Positions 1 to 11,282 of a DNA stretch of 64,000 bases are shown here, in pieces; position 1 is the stretch's first letter, and the number at the start of each line of letters is the position of its first letter. The notes beneath the pieces were generated by a model. That model was not told the DNA's origin. It saw only the letters and a list, made by a program, of their open reading frames with translations, and searched no databases. Source of the stretch: Schistosoma mansoni (Eukaryota > Platyhelminthes > Trematoda > Strigeidida > Schistosomatidae); NCBI RefSeq assembly GCF_000237925.1, contig NC_031502.1, positions 21,078,909 to 21,142,908 on the forward strand, given 5' to 3'. A program made the translations under genes and the position numbers.

Positions 1-170
1 ATAACCCACCTGCTGACCACAGTGGACAGAAGAACAACCATCCTTAATCACAGGGAGGAGGTTGGCGTCATACAACAGGACTTCCCAGAAGCGAACCTGA
101 ACGCTGAATTGGTGTACCGGAAACTGCAGCACCTAAAAAACCACCTTTAATTGATTGGTTCACTGTATAT
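1..170. other. Unassigned edge sequence
   Basis: The plus strand stays open for about 49 codons here (starting ITHLLTTVDRR), followed by a stop. I do not recognise the peptide. It could be the upstream part of the decayed LINE that follows, but no reverse-transcriptase motif is visible. Confidence 0.3.
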
Positions 171-179
171 CTAAAAATT

Positions 180-1080
180 GACATTTTAAGGTCAGGGTTA
201 ACTTCACTTTCTCTCAGGCCACATGATGTTCTAACGGGGTCCCTCAGGTTTCATTAATAGGACCTCTTCTTTTCTTCATTTATACAAGCGATCTTAAACA
301 ACAGGATCATCAGACTTATTGCTTTTTGCGGATGATGTGAAATCTTGGGGAGAAATACGCAACCGAGAGGATATACTGGCACTTTAGGAGGGTCAAAGTT
401 GAGCAGGTGGCAACGGACTTAACTTCACCACTTTCAAGTGTAAAGTAGTCCATCTGAGATATGTTGCAAACTGTAGCTAAAACTTGGGCAACTCCTCTCT
501 GGAAGTGTCTTAAGTCGAAAAAGATTTAAGAGTGCTGATACTCTGCGATTTGAAGTTTTACTCTAACTGTGACAAAAATGCCTTTCGAGTAAACCTTTCA
601 CTAGTAACATTGAAGCGTATTTTTGGCCAACTTGACGGAAGAACTTTCTACATGATCTTCAACTGTTTTGTTCTATCCCACTTAGAGTACGGAAACATAG
701 TATTTCCTCCCACACTCCAATGTTTCAGTAAATGTAACGGTTATGTGTCTTACTGTCAAGGTCGAAAAGTCTCTTCAAATAGGTTATAAGGTGAATTTGA
801 AAAGTTCCTGGACTGATTGGGAAGGAAAAAATTGTAAGACTCACAAAGCAATTAGTGGCATCGAGTGCGAACGAATAATATCTTATCCTCATGGGTGTCT
901 ATGTGGCTGTCTCTCATGTATATTTCCAGAACGTCTTTATATCTCATGTAAAAAATCCTTCAGGTGTGCTCAAAGCAGTGTGCTGTTAATTGCGACTGAA
1001 TGCCAAGTTTTCACGAGTGCAGGTATATAACATGCTATCAACTAAACTAAGTGTCCCACAAAGTGTGTTCTTCTGCTCGC
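180..1080 (+). mobile_element. Decayed CR1/jockey-type LINE, reverse transcriptase part
   Basis: Broken plus-strand frames show reverse-transcriptase signatures in order. GVPQ and IGPLLFFIYTSDL (about 230-290) correspond to the GVPQGSVLGPLLFLIYINDL box. A degenerate FADDVK box follows near 330, and then 'DLKFYSNC...RIFGQLDGRTFYMIFNCFVLSHLEYGNIVF' (about 540-700) matches the conserved C-terminal part of CR1-like elements such as schistosome SR1. Many frame breaks make it an old, dead copy. CR1 versus another jockey-group clade is inferred from memory of motifs. Confidence 0.65.
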
Positions 1081-1669
1081 TCAGTGGTTGAAGAAGGCAT
1101 TTAAAGGATTAAATTCATAATAGTTTACAACTTATTATACGAAGTTGTATTGCTTGATTGTTTTTGAAGATATTTGATCGGATACATCACATCATATTGC
1201 TGAAACCAACATGCGATACCTTGGGTCAGTTACCGATAGACTGAAGAAGTTTCTCACAATGGTTTGTAGGTAAGTTTTGTGTTTCTAAAGTTGCTATAAA
1301 GTTTAGAAAATATATATTGTTTAACTAGTTCTATGTTGTATTCACATTAAACCAAATCAAGCATCAATCTAGATTATCTAAAGCTGGATATCCATGATTT
1401 AGCCATAACGCAAACTAATGTGTGATTGATGAGATTAGGCACACAGAGTTAGGGACAGGAAGGTGCTAAATTGTTAAGCAGCCACGCCTTCGGTCATTCC
1501 AGGGTTACTACCAGTATTAAGCACTGATAATGAAGGAGAGTTAGGCACGGGGTCATAAAACATATTTCATAGAAATGAACCATGTCAAAAAGAAATATCA
1601 ACCAAATGAAATTACACAAACCATTTAAATTCTCTCGTCGCTGTTGAAAAGTCTTCATTTAGAAGAGCT

Positions 1670-2995
1670 ATCAGACTTCATGGTGAAAGTCGAGATTCTC
1701 CGAAGATCACGAGACCAGTCCCCCTTCTAGCAGTTAGGGCAACAACTAACGTGAGTGAAGTTTCCGCACAATATGAAGGACCAGTCAAATGGCAACGGAA
1801 ATGAAGAAATGCAACTTGGAAGTGCTCGGAATAATTGAAATGCATTAAACTAAAACTGGACAGAAAAGGTTGGATTCGGAAGAGATGTTGTCGTACTCTG
1901 GTCATGTAGAAGAAAATGCTTCGCATACACAAGGGTTTCCTTGATAATATCTAGAGAAGCACGTTAAACACTTATAGGATGGGAATCTCATGGATCCACA
2001 ATTATCAAAGCACCCTTGAAAACCAAGAAGTACGGGATTACAGTGCACCTACCAATGATGGCAGCCAAGACGGTAAAGACCGGTTATACAAGGGGCTGCA
2101 ATAGATCGTAGAGAAGTGTCCAAGAAAGGACCGCACCATCCTAATGGGAGATCTGGACTCGAAAATCGATATGGATAATACCTGATATGAGGATATCCTG
2201 TGACGACATGGACTGACTAGGAGAAAGAAATGAGAATGGTGACAGGTTAACTGATTTTTGTGCATTCAATAACATGGTTATTGACGACACAATGTTCCCC
2301 CAGAAACACATGCAGAAAGTCACATGGGTATCACCGGATCATTCTACAGAAAACCAGACCGATCATATTTGCATCGCTAAAATATTCAGGAGGTTAGTGG
2401 AAGACGTGCGAACCAGGAGAAGAGCTTAAATAACTTCAAACCATTACTTGGTGGTTACCAAGATGTAACTTAAGCTAAGAAGTGCTGGGTAACTGAAAAA
2501 ACAGGATTTCTCCGTGATATTGACAAATTAGACGAATTTAGAGTTGCTCTCGGCTATAGGTTCCAAGCCTTGCAATATATACTAGAAGAAGAAACTGCTA
2601 TGAAGAACAATCGGAGAGAGATCAAGGAAGTATTAACTTCAACGTTTTAGTAGGTTCTGAGGTGGAAAAAACATCATCGTAAGGACTGAATCTCCATGGA
2701 AACCCTGAGCAGGATTCAGGAAAAGAAGAACAAGAAGATAGCAATTAACAACAGCCGAACAAGAATAAGAGAAGTTAGGGCGCAAGACGAATACACAAAA
2801 GCGAAGAAGCAAGCGATGAGGAGCATCAGAGCCGACGAGCAGAAATACGTGGAAGATTGAGCAGGGGCTGAGATGAAAGGTGTTAGAGAAAGAGATGTGA
2901 GAAAACTACATGATTCATCGAAGAAAGTGGCACAGAAATGTAGCGAACCAGAGCGGCCAGTCAAGGACAAAGAAGACAAGCTAATCAGTGTGGTT
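1670..2995 (+). mobile_element. Decayed RTE-like LINE, endonuclease half
   Basis: This stretch can be followed base for base against the 5' half of the full-length minus-strand element at 39302-42509. It begins at the start-codon region ('catggtgaaagtcgagattc'). It then runs through the endonuclease segment (the NENGER and ENQTDH counterparts near 2220 and 2350) to the Lys/Arg-rich linker near 2700-2990. It has many substitutions, small indels and stops. The copy ends before the reverse transcriptase, so it is truncated at its 3' end. Confidence 0.75.
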
Positions 2996-3229
2996 TGCAA
3001 ACAGAGTAACAAGCAGCTTTAGCACTCTTAAAAACTCTTGGTTAGATCAGCTGGACTGAACCTGTTGCAACCTAGGTCGATCGGTTTGGAGCTGGCTTCG
3101 AATATCTTCGTAATGTCAAATATTAAAGTTCAAGTAGTCATTCACTTCCTTGCTTTGTATAGGGATTATATTCCCCATCATTTGGTATTGATGGTTGAGG
3201 AACTTTGTGTGTTTTGATTCATTTTTTCA

Positions 3230-3480
3230 TTGTTTGTTTGAATCTTCTCATTGATGTTTAAGACTTCAATTGATCGGTCTCTTATTGGCATATGTGCGTC
3301 CTGTGAGGATAGTCTCGATATTGTCCTGAGTCACTAGCATTAGAATAGTTCTAGTCCCGGTGCGAACATAAACTCTGTGCTGGAGGTACACCCGTCTGAC
3401 GAGTCTCAAATATAACGAAATGAACTTCCTGGATTCCGCTGCTAAACACCATCCATCTTCGCTTTGTGTGCTCGAAAAAA
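3230..3480 (+). repeat. Sm-alpha-type repeat with degenerate hammerhead ribozyme
   Basis: The unit opens with the Sm-alpha head (tgtttgaatcttctcattgatg) and ends with the usual tail (ggattcc...ccatcttcgctt). The hammerhead lies at about 3390-3440. The core CTGACGA fits the CUGANGA consensus, and GAAA is present. Stem II (gtctcaaatataac) no longer pairs well, and the cleavage triplet reads TTC rather than GTC. It is probably inactive. Confidence 0.7.
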
Positions 3481-3829
3481 TAAGTTCCCACTCCACATGT
3501 CCTTTTCCACGGTCTAAATAAAGATCTATTCACTTCTAGTCTAGCTTCGTGTATCGATATAATGAGAGGTGCTCACGGGCAGAAAATTGGTGAGTTCTAT
3601 TCGAACACAAATCTAAATTTGCATTGCTTTTCCTGTTTAATCGTTAAGGTAAACCTTCTGATTACCTTTGATAAAAATTCGTATACATGTTTTTATATTT
3701 ACCGCTTTTTTATAGCAAAGTATTGGTGTTGTGGTAATTATTTTATCCCGCTCATATTACAATTACATATTGGTCGTATACCACATGCCAGATGCAACCC
3801 AAACTGAAAGGCTGGAGGGTAAGTGTAAT

Positions 3830-6180
3830 TTGTCACCGTCAGAGAACGACACTGTTATACGTATGAAAGTCAGACTCACGTAATTTGATCGCAGTGACCT
3901 CGAGTTTGGGTTTGATCGGCTGGAGCATTATTTAACGAAACACAACATTAAATCTGTGGAAATTCTCTATAGAGATTTATGTTCTATCTTCGCTTTTCCA
4001 GTTGCCAAAGAAGTCCGCGACTTAGCCCCAAGTCCTCCAACACCGCAACCACACACCATTTTAAGACGAGAGATAACGAGCCGTTTATCTTTATCAGACG
4101 ACAGAAGAATCCAGAGGCTTTCCTAAGGAAAAATATTAGATGAGGGGTCAACATCACCTTCAAATCTTACTAGGCGTCAACACAGTGGGTAAAGCAGTCA
4201 TAAAACAGGGATGGATACAAACTCTCTTATGCTGCGTCCAACACCGTTTAGATGCTCAAGACACGGACACCTACGTATCTCACTTGTTGCGTATAGCAGA
4301 TAAGTTAATGGAAAGAGTTCCCCCAAATGGATCACGCACGATAAATCATGTACAAAAAGAATAACCATCAAAAGAGCCAGTCATAACACGACTCATTGCG
4401 AGTGTTATAGGTCTCACAGAGGCTGTGGCCAGAATGCAAGTGGGTCATAGAAACGTGGACAGGTGACCACAATGACCAAGATTTAAGTCATAGGACGGGT
4501 CAAAAACGTCCAGACAATCTGGATGTTTATGTTAGTATCAATGGGAGTTCGTTGTCAGACCAACCAAGTGCAGCCAACCATGTGCGTGGCCTAAAGGGAT
4601 TCTCAAGAATGTAGGAAACGAATAGCAGAGGAGCTATGCCTCAACAGTCGCTTCTTTTATGTCAGAGTCAGAAATTGAGGTCTGAAATTTTTAGTGGATA
4701 GTGGCTGCACTTAGTATCATTCCTTAGAACAAAACCGAACCGGGTCCGTAAACTTACCCTGTTAAATCTCGAGCTGATAACAAAACTAAAATCGCAACGT
4801 TTGGGTGGAAAACGTTGACGCTAGACTCGATGTTTAGGAGGCTATCCCCCTAGGTGTTTTCCGTAGCTGAATTAAATTTGGCAGTCCTGGGAAAGGACTT
4901 TTTAGAGAGATATGCATTTCTAATCAACACTAAAAGAAGATGTTTGACACTGGCGGAAACTTCGAGTTACACAAAAGGCAAGGAAAGTCATATTGCCTTT
5001 TCAAATTTGATACAAACTCCTCAAATATCAACTGCGAAAAATAGAGGATTTACTCGCGGAATTTCCGAACCCAACCAAACTGAAGCCTCAGCCTTCCAAC
5101 ATGCACAATGGGTAAGTCATACCATCAACACTGAAGACGCACCTGTGTTTGTTAGACCCTGAAAGCTAACACAAGATAAGCCTAAAATCGCCAGAGCTGA
5201 ATTCGACTACATACTACAACTTAGCATCATTCGTCCGCTCGATAGCCTCTGAGCATCCCCTTTGCACATGGTCTCAAAGAAAAATGAAGGTGATTGGCGA
5301 CAATGAGAGGATTACCGATCCCTCTACCGTTAAATCGTACCAGATAGGTACCTAGCACCTTATGTTCAAGATTTTACAAACGGCTTACAGGATATGAACA
5401 TATTTAATAAAATTGACGTGATCAGGTTATATCACAATATCTCAGCAGCTGAAGAAGATATCAACAAGACAGCTAATACTATACCTTTTGCACTGTTCGA
5501 GTATGCACGCATGCCATTCGGCCTGAGAAACGTGACACAAACACTTCAAGGATATATGGACAGCCTACTTCGGGATATGCCTTTTGCACACAGGTTTATA
5601 GACAATTTGTTAATTTCCGCTCCGGGTTAAAAATCACACGGACAGCACTTGAGAGCAATGTTAGGATGGCTAAATGCAAATGGAATGAAATCACCTCAAA
5701 TCGGTGTGTTCTCGGTGTTCAAACTCTAGAATTACTCGGGCATACAATAAACCCAGAACGCATTGTACCGATCAAAGAAGAGGTGGATACCATTTGGCAA
5801 TACCCCATTCCAAGTTCTCCAACACAACTTAGAAGTTTTCTAGCTTTGATTAGCTTTCATCGTAGATTCATATCTAGTTGTGCACAATTATTGCAATATT
5901 TACAGATCCCCTTAAAGGAAAATCAGAACATTTTAAGCTGACCTCCGAGGTTGTTAAACAGCCGAATTCCCGTCCCCCAGTTGCATTGATGGTGGATGTT
6001 TCGGGCAAAGCAGTAGGCGTTATTGTGGCATAAGGACAAGGAAACACCGACTCAGTAAGTATTGATAGGCTAAGAACCGGCTTGTCCAGATAATGCACCA
6101 TCATACATCTTACTAGACATTTTACCTGACGAAACAATTACATAATTGACAAGTAACAACCAGTATTCCCTATCGGTGAC
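3830..6180 (+). mobile_element. Ty3/gypsy LTR retrotransposon fossil (CsRn1/Boudicca-like)
   Basis: Parts occur in family order on the plus strand. A gag-like segment lies at about 4100-4400. A protease-like segment lies at about 4600-5000, including a motif of the type LAVLGKDFLERY. The reverse transcriptase lies at about 5160-5950, with MPFGLRN and a Y/F-I-D-D-type catalytic box. The assignment to the CsRn1/Boudicca branch rests on motif wording and is tentative. No LTRs or integrase were identified. The copy is old and clearly broken in many places. Confidence 0.75.
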
Positions 6181-7377
6181 CAAAAAGGTTTGATGGGTAC
6201 AATTGATTATTCAGAGAGGGTTATCCACAGTTTTGGTTCAAGCCTAAAATATAACCACTTATGTGATAAAATTTTAGTTTATTAGATTTCGTGACAAAAA
6301 CAAAAAGGGAAGGTTTATTCTACATACCGTTTTTTTTAAATACATAGTACCAAAATAGTAGTCTCAAATAATGTGCTACTCGCCCCTCTCCATATCTTAC
6401 TTTCGATGTGTGAGCGTTGTATTCATTCTTTATGCTTAGTACATAAGCGATTTATCCCTAGATAATCCACCGAGAAAGATAAACTGACAACACCATATCA
6501 GCAGAAGTCACAGAGAAAAATATCGTACTGAAGTGAGTGGTGCGAGCAGGTTTCGGCTGTGGAATTATCGTTTTTCTGGATTTTTCCTCTTCCCTCTCCG
6601 TCACACTACGCATTATCCATTTTGAACTTTATAAACTCTTGTAATAAATAATATAGGGAAGTTGGAAAGCTAATTTCTCTGTTTCGCTCTCACGCTTCTA
6701 ATGTCAATGCCTATCTGACTAGACGAATAGCTGAAATAAATTCATCCCACTCAACCCATATTTAGCATCTTATGGCCACTGTCACTCAGCATAGATTGGT
6801 CTTTTTATTGTATATGGAGTTGAACGAAAGATTTATGTTCACGGCATATTCGTTCGTTCATTCAAATCGGAGTAAAATAACAGGCTATTAAATCTCGGGC
6901 AAATCATGCTATTTTTCAGTAGATTAGGAAAGAATACTATGTTAACCTACGGCGTGTCAAATGATAGTTTTCATGTTTGTGTGGCTCCTTTTATTTATTA
7001 CATTTGATAGTAATACTCTGATACGATATTTTAGTTCAGGAAACAAGATAAAATCGTTTATTCAAGTGTGCATCACAGTAATATACATTGCCACACATTT
7101 TTTGGCACATCCTGTGGGCGAATTAAAAGAGTGATTGGATCGTCAAAATTATTATACGTCACCTGACCTGTTTACAGCTAAGCTGGAGTTTAGTAACAAG
7201 TGTCAGTCGGAATGAAGAAGCAAATCATCAAGGTTTTGGTTGAGAAAATAGCTTTTTCACGAGCTTTGTAATAAAAAAATATTTGATTCACAACTTTTTC
7301 GTAATAAAAAACTATTAAAGCGATGCAGTAAAACAACTGTGGTAGCGAAAAGATACTGTCTTCAGTGCATCATTCAA
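6180..7377. other. AT-rich stretch upstream of the sowah start, no gene seen
   Basis: I see no convincing coding sequence or named repeat here. The last part should contain the 5' end of the sowah transcript or an upstream intron: a pyrimidine-rich stretch ending in 'ctgtcttcag' just before the first ATG could be an acceptor. No promoter element can be named. Confidence 0.3.
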
Positions 7378-7489
7378 ATGTCTATGGATGCAAGGTCAAG
7401 GCTAGTTCAGGCTTTCCATGAGTTTGGAGGTCGTGTTTCAAGTGAACAAATCCTAAAATTCATTAAAGATGATGAACTATTAAACCGAG
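7378..7489 (+). CDS. sowah: sowah exon 1: start of SOWAH winged-helix domain
   Basis: The reading starts at ATG 7378 (MSMDARSRLV); a second ATG lies two codons on, and either could be used. 'RLVQAFHEFGGRVSSEQILK' matches the first helix and turn of the SOWAH domain, where vertebrate members read roughly FLREHGGxVxNSELLxRFK. The exon ends AACCGAG|gtaact and leaves one base of a split codon. That codon joins to exon 2 as GAA with no frame break. The frame is also open upstream to about 7339, so a non-coding or coding 5' extension cannot be excluded. Confidence 0.78.
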
Positions 7490-7719
7490 GTAACTCATCG
7501 CACTCCTGTGTCCACTATAATGTTTTGTAACCTGATTATGGATTACTTCTTTTAAATCAGTTTTTTTACTTGAATAACAATAGCTAACTTACTTATTTGT
7601 ATTGACCCTACCATTTAATTTTCATTTAATATTTTTGGAAAATGTGTCTACATAGTACTCCAACTACACCAACCAGTTTGCTTAGGATTACTACTGTTTT
7701 TCCATTTACATAATCTCCC

Positions 7720-7975
7720 GATCTTAGCGAATATTTTATCCGTTTTGGGGAAATTTTCGGGAAACCGCAATAAAAAAATCTTTGCGCGACTGCGACAAAG
7801 ACCCCAAAATTTCGTTCAAAGCTTTTACCGAAAGATATCAAGTCATTTTGGGGAAGCTTTGGATTTCCCACAATTTTTCAGACTTTGGGGAAATCTACAA
7901 AACTTCATATGAATTTGAAAAAGAACCTCAAAATTCCCCAAAATAACCCGAAATTTGGGGGTTGGGTAGTGCTAA
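7720..7975. repeat. Cluster of TTTTGGGG / CCCCAAAA motifs in intron 1
   Basis: At least six short motifs of the form (A/T)TTTGGGGAA or its complement CCCCAAAAT occur within about 250 bases (near 7742, 7801, 7847, 7884, 7936 and 7955), in both orientations. Nothing similar occurs elsewhere in the window. The segment could fold into hairpins. I do not recognise the family. Confidence 0.55.
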
Positions 7976-8739
7976 CAATGTAGTGACGGCTACTTTTGCT
8001 GATAATTCCACTTATATACCTTGAATAGTGACAAGCATTCATATCATTTGTGTTACTCGTCCTTGTTACACAACAAATATATATACCTTTCTTTTTTTAT
8101 TCTCAAAAATGGTAAGTAGGGTTGTATGTTTTATTTCCTATAAGTGTTTTAGTAGAATTACTCAGGTTGTGGTTATCACTTCAAACTGTTGTTTGGCAAG
8201 CAGAAATTCCAGGTTGGATTTTCCGCGCAGTTGTCATCACGTGTCTCTTTCATCTTCCTTTCTTGACAACCTACGGCTCCACTGCCTCAATGCAAAATCC
8301 TATATAATCATTTATAGTTATCAGCTAGCTAAGCAAAGTTAAGATTTCCAATGTGCTCCTTAACATATACCTTTTGAAAAGTATTCTTAACTGAGATACA
8401 CGTAAATAATTAATTGTCTGCCGCTCCCTGAAATTTAGTTGTGACAGATGAGTCCAAAAATTCACTCCATTGCTAGAATTGTGTTTATTTCAGGTCGTAG
8501 ATTTTAAATATAACAATGGTTCAACTAGATAATTTATTTACTACCACTGTAATAAGAAGTTTCATCACTTGTTTCGTGTATTTCCCGACGAGTTTTATAA
8601 ACACGTATTTTGAATTTGCTTCAGTTTTGCTGTTTGCGGAAATACTTTTTAACCACACGGTGGTCAGTTCAAGCTTTTTAATAAGCAATCACTGTATTTT
8701 GACCCATGGTGAGCGCTTCGAAAATTGGATGAAATTTTT

Positions 8740-9026
8740 GGAGAGACTATAATTTATGGACAAACCAATCAAATTTACAATAACAGGTCTTGGATTTCGG
8801 CGCGAATTCCTTATTCGTTTGGCTAAATAGCGTATTGGCATTTCACCTGATGTCAGTTCGTGATGAAAACCTCAAATCTAATTCCTAATCCTAACCTTCA
8901 ACTGTAAATCACAATCCTTATCCTTCACATAGGTTTAAAACCCTCATTTAGCCTTAGTCCGCAGGTCGACATTTTCAAGGCCACTTTAACGTCGCTCAAA
9001 GGTCGTCCATAAATTATAGTCTCACC
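8740..9026. mobile_element. 287-bp MITE, copy 1 (8-bp TSD, possible Merlin type)
   Basis: The ends are inverted repeats of about 22 bp: GGAGAGACTATAATTTATGG at the left, and its near-complement ending CTCACC at the right. The flanks carry an 8-bp direct repeat, aaattttt (8732-8739) and aaattctt (9027-9034). A second copy with the same ends lies at 35164-35451. An 8-bp duplication plus ends starting GG fits Merlin-derived MITEs, a superfamily reported from schistosomes; hAT is the alternative. There is no coding capacity. Confidence 0.8.
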
Positions 9027-9029
9027 AAA

Positions 9030-10244
9030 TTCTTTTGTAAGAGCAAGGCCACTACGCCCAATCAGTCATTAATCAAAGTAGGTTTTTGGTCGACTTTCTG
9101 TTGGTCTACGTCACCACACGACACCTTGGTTCACACTAGCTACTTGAGTTGATTTCTCATGAATGTCCATTTGGTTGTCTGTAAACTGATTAGACATGCA
9201 GCCGACAATCCTCCCTGTTGGTTGTTTTTCTTTTCAGTGCTTTATGTATCCAGTCATATTACTTCAAGTACTTTGTGTCTTCTAAATCCAAACTGCCTTT
9301 GCTAGACTGGCAGTAACCTATTTCTGCACCCACTCTTGACGGCTAGCCATGAGAAATAGTTGCCAAGTTTTTTTTACTCGGATGGGTGTGTTAATACTGG
9401 TAGTGGTGCAACGTATAGTGAAAGCCAGAGCGGCTTATGAGAATCTAGGACATCCCTATAACCTTTGTGATAATGGTTTGGCTGTGAAAGGTGGAGGCAG
9501 TTCCGCTCTATGATTTGAAAAAATAGTCTCTCTGAGTTAAAAGTATTCGGCTAATCTCAGTGTTCAATCATCATTGTCCCTAAAGGATTGCTGACGTTCA
9601 GTGGTAATACTATATTAGTAATTATAAGGTCCAACAATGTGTTCGAAAGCAGTAGCAACTCAGTCGATCCTGTCATCTTGGAACAACGGTTGAAGTGGTT
9701 TGTGTATGTGTAATAAATTTCATCCCAACGACCTCCATATTACACATTAGTTACCGACACTTGAACTGGGTAGGAAAAGCGAAGGTGATTAGTTTATAGT
9801 ATGGTGCTGTGAGATAGAAAAAAGCTGTAAAGGACTGGTATTTGTCGTCCCATCACGACTTCCTCTTTTGGACCCTATAGATTTTGCACCACCGGCTTTG
9901 GACGTTATCAGACATGGCTTAGAATAAAAACTAGTGAGTATTCTGCTGTAACTTTCATATTCTTTACGAAAAAATGAGGGGATTTCAATTAGCTAACACT
10001 ATTAACTAAACGATATATCATTAATTACTACACTTATTTACTTATTTACTTGTTTCCCTCCAAATATACTTCTTTTCCTCCCTTTTTCTTCACAATGTGA
10101 TTTTTATTCTTTGTATGGCGCATTCCACTAAATAAAATAAATAATTTTGAATCCAAGAGTTCTCGCCTCGAGTAAATCGATATCAAAAGTTTTTCACCTG
10201 TTTTAGTTGTATATATTATGAACCGTTGAAAATTTCTGTTTCAG
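9030..10244. other. Intron 1, mostly unassigned, with a possible ancient LINE tail
   Basis: Most of this stretch shows nothing recognisable. Around 9640-9900 a frame reads 'LEQRLKWFVYV', a plausible relic of the RLRWLGHVLRM motif found at the end of several LINEs in this window. It is too decayed to assign firmly. Confidence 0.3.
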
Positions 10245-10303
10245 AAACACGGTATTCTGTTAAGAAACTAATTGCTTCAATTGCTGTGGTTGAATACGCT
10301 TCG
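10245..10303 (+). CDS. sowah: sowah exon 2: middle of SOWAH domain
   Basis: The exon is bounded by tttcag and gtagga. It reads E-T-R-Y-S-V-K-K-L-I-A-S-I-A-V-V-E-Y-A-S (residues 38-57) when joined to the G left by exon 1. 'RYSVKKLIASIAVVEY' corresponds to the 'RxxFKxFVNNVAVVKE' helix of vertebrate SOWAH domains (recalled from memory). The exon ends in phase 0. Confidence 0.8.
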
Positions 10304-10345
10304 GTAGGAAATCCATGATATTTTGTATATGCATTTTTTTATCAG

Positions 10346-10408
10346 GACAAAAAGAGGTATTTGGTGTTGAAAGATTTAGCTCGAGATAAAGAGAATCTAG
10401 CTTGTAAT
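10346..10408 (+). CDS. sowah: sowah exon 3: end of SOWAH domain
   Basis: The preceding intron is only 42 bases and the acceptor is tttatcag. The exon encodes 21 residues, DKKRYLVLKDLARDKENLAC plus N. 'KRYLVLKD' matches the final strand of the winged helix (family KFVVLRKK). Both ends are in phase 0. The donor is AAT|gtatgt. Confidence 0.78.
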
Positions 10409-10442
10409 GTATGTGCACCCATTTGGTTTAATTATTTATCAG

Positions 10443-10508
10443 ATGTGTCAATCTACTCAAACAATAACTTCACAGTCTTCAGAAAACCAAAATGTCCCAA
10501 AATCATCA
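10443..10508 (+). CDS. sowah: sowah exon 4: Ser/Gln-rich linker
   Basis: The exon starts after a 34-base intron (acceptor ttatcag) and ends TCATCA|gtaagc. It has 22 codons in phase 0, starting MCQSTQTITSQSSENQ. It is low-complexity linker with no domain. The call rests on in-phase canonical splice sites on both sides rather than on homology. Confidence 0.65.
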
Positions 10509-10548
10509 GTAAGCTCATTAGTTCTTTTTAGTGACATATTCATTTCAG

Positions 10549-10584
10549 ATTCTATCATCTCAAGAAAGTCAGTCAGCAAAATCT
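10549..10584 (+). CDS. sowah: sowah exon 5: 12-codon linker exon
   Basis: The exon starts after a 40-base intron with acceptor ttcatttcag and ends AAATCT|gtaagt. It encodes ILSSQESQSAKS in phase 0. It continues the Ser-rich linker. Both splice sites are strong and keep phase with exon 6. Confidence 0.65.
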
Positions 10585-10702
10585 GTAAGTATATTGTGTA
10601 ATTGTCTATTTGAATTTGTTTCATGTCGATGTAAACTTTTAAAATAGGAAATAGTTTCAATTGGACTGACTTTTAATTGACGATGCAATTTGTAGTATTG
10701 TT

Positions 10703-10750
10703 GTTGTCTAGCGGTTAGGATTCCTGGCTTTCACCCAGGCGGCCCGGGTT
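10703..10750 (+). tRNA. Truncated tRNA-Glu(TTC) fused to SINE B (pseudogene)
   Basis: GTTGTCTAGCGGTTAGGATT gives the D-arm with A box. CCTGG-CT-TTC-AC-CCAGG (10723-10739) is a perfect anticodon arm with anticodon TTC at 10730-10732. The segment then reads GCGGCCCGGGT and is lost in a T-run within the T-arm. The first three acceptor bases and the whole 3' half are missing, so it is not a functional tRNA. Confidence 0.85.
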
Positions 10751-11282
10751 TTTTTTCCCCAAATGTCCTGGTACGGCCGAGAGTGGGGAGTCCGCTCTCC
10801 CTCTCGAAATGCTCTCACATGGCCGCGCGTATATAGCCTCTACCAGGGAAGTCCTACTCACTGCCTTCTCGTGGCATTACTGTTGTTTACGAAATTGTGA
10901 GGATGAAAAGCGAATGTCCGGTGCTTTAAACGGTTTGGTGAACACGGAAAGTCCACCTAGAGGAGTTGGAAAACCCTGATTCCAAACTAATGGTGCACAT
11001 GGGCTCCAGTAACCTGAGTGAACAAATGGCGTATGAATCAGTCGTTGGTCACCGACTACCATGAGACTGCATCTCCTTACGATGCTCCACTACCTTATGG
11101 ATCAGATCTTTAGGTCAAAGGCTCTGGGTGTGGCTCCCTAAGAAAACCACGTGCTTCAGTTTGGGCACCTGGACAGTACCACAGCCCTCACACAAATCAA
11201 ATGAGATTTGTAAGGCGCATATATATCTGGTGCTTTCTTGTACCAATATTTGTGTTTTAATAAAATAATAAATAAATAAATG
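10703..11282 (+). mobile_element. SINE B, copy with a tRNA-Glu head
   Basis: This is a 580-bp insertion flanked by the 8-bp duplication gtattgtt (10695-10702 and 11283-11290). It begins with a tRNA-Glu-like segment (10703-10750). A T-run then leads into the SINE B body, which starts around 'ccccaaatg' and ends in an ATAAATAAATAAA tail. The other near-full-length copies (20897, 45807, 58784) begin at the body, so the tRNA head is either ancestral or newly acquired here. Confidence 0.85.

Noticed and set aside
7720-7975. TTTTGGGG motifs as telomeric repeats
   Set aside because: They are not tandem, occur in both orientations and do not match the usual animal telomere unit.
8740-9026. hAT assignment for the MITE
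   Set aside because: 8-bp TSD fits hAT too, but the ends do not start CAG; Merlin is preferred though not proven.
10703-10750. Functional tRNA-Glu gene
   Set aside because: The T-arm and 3' acceptor strand are missing and the 5' end lacks three bases.
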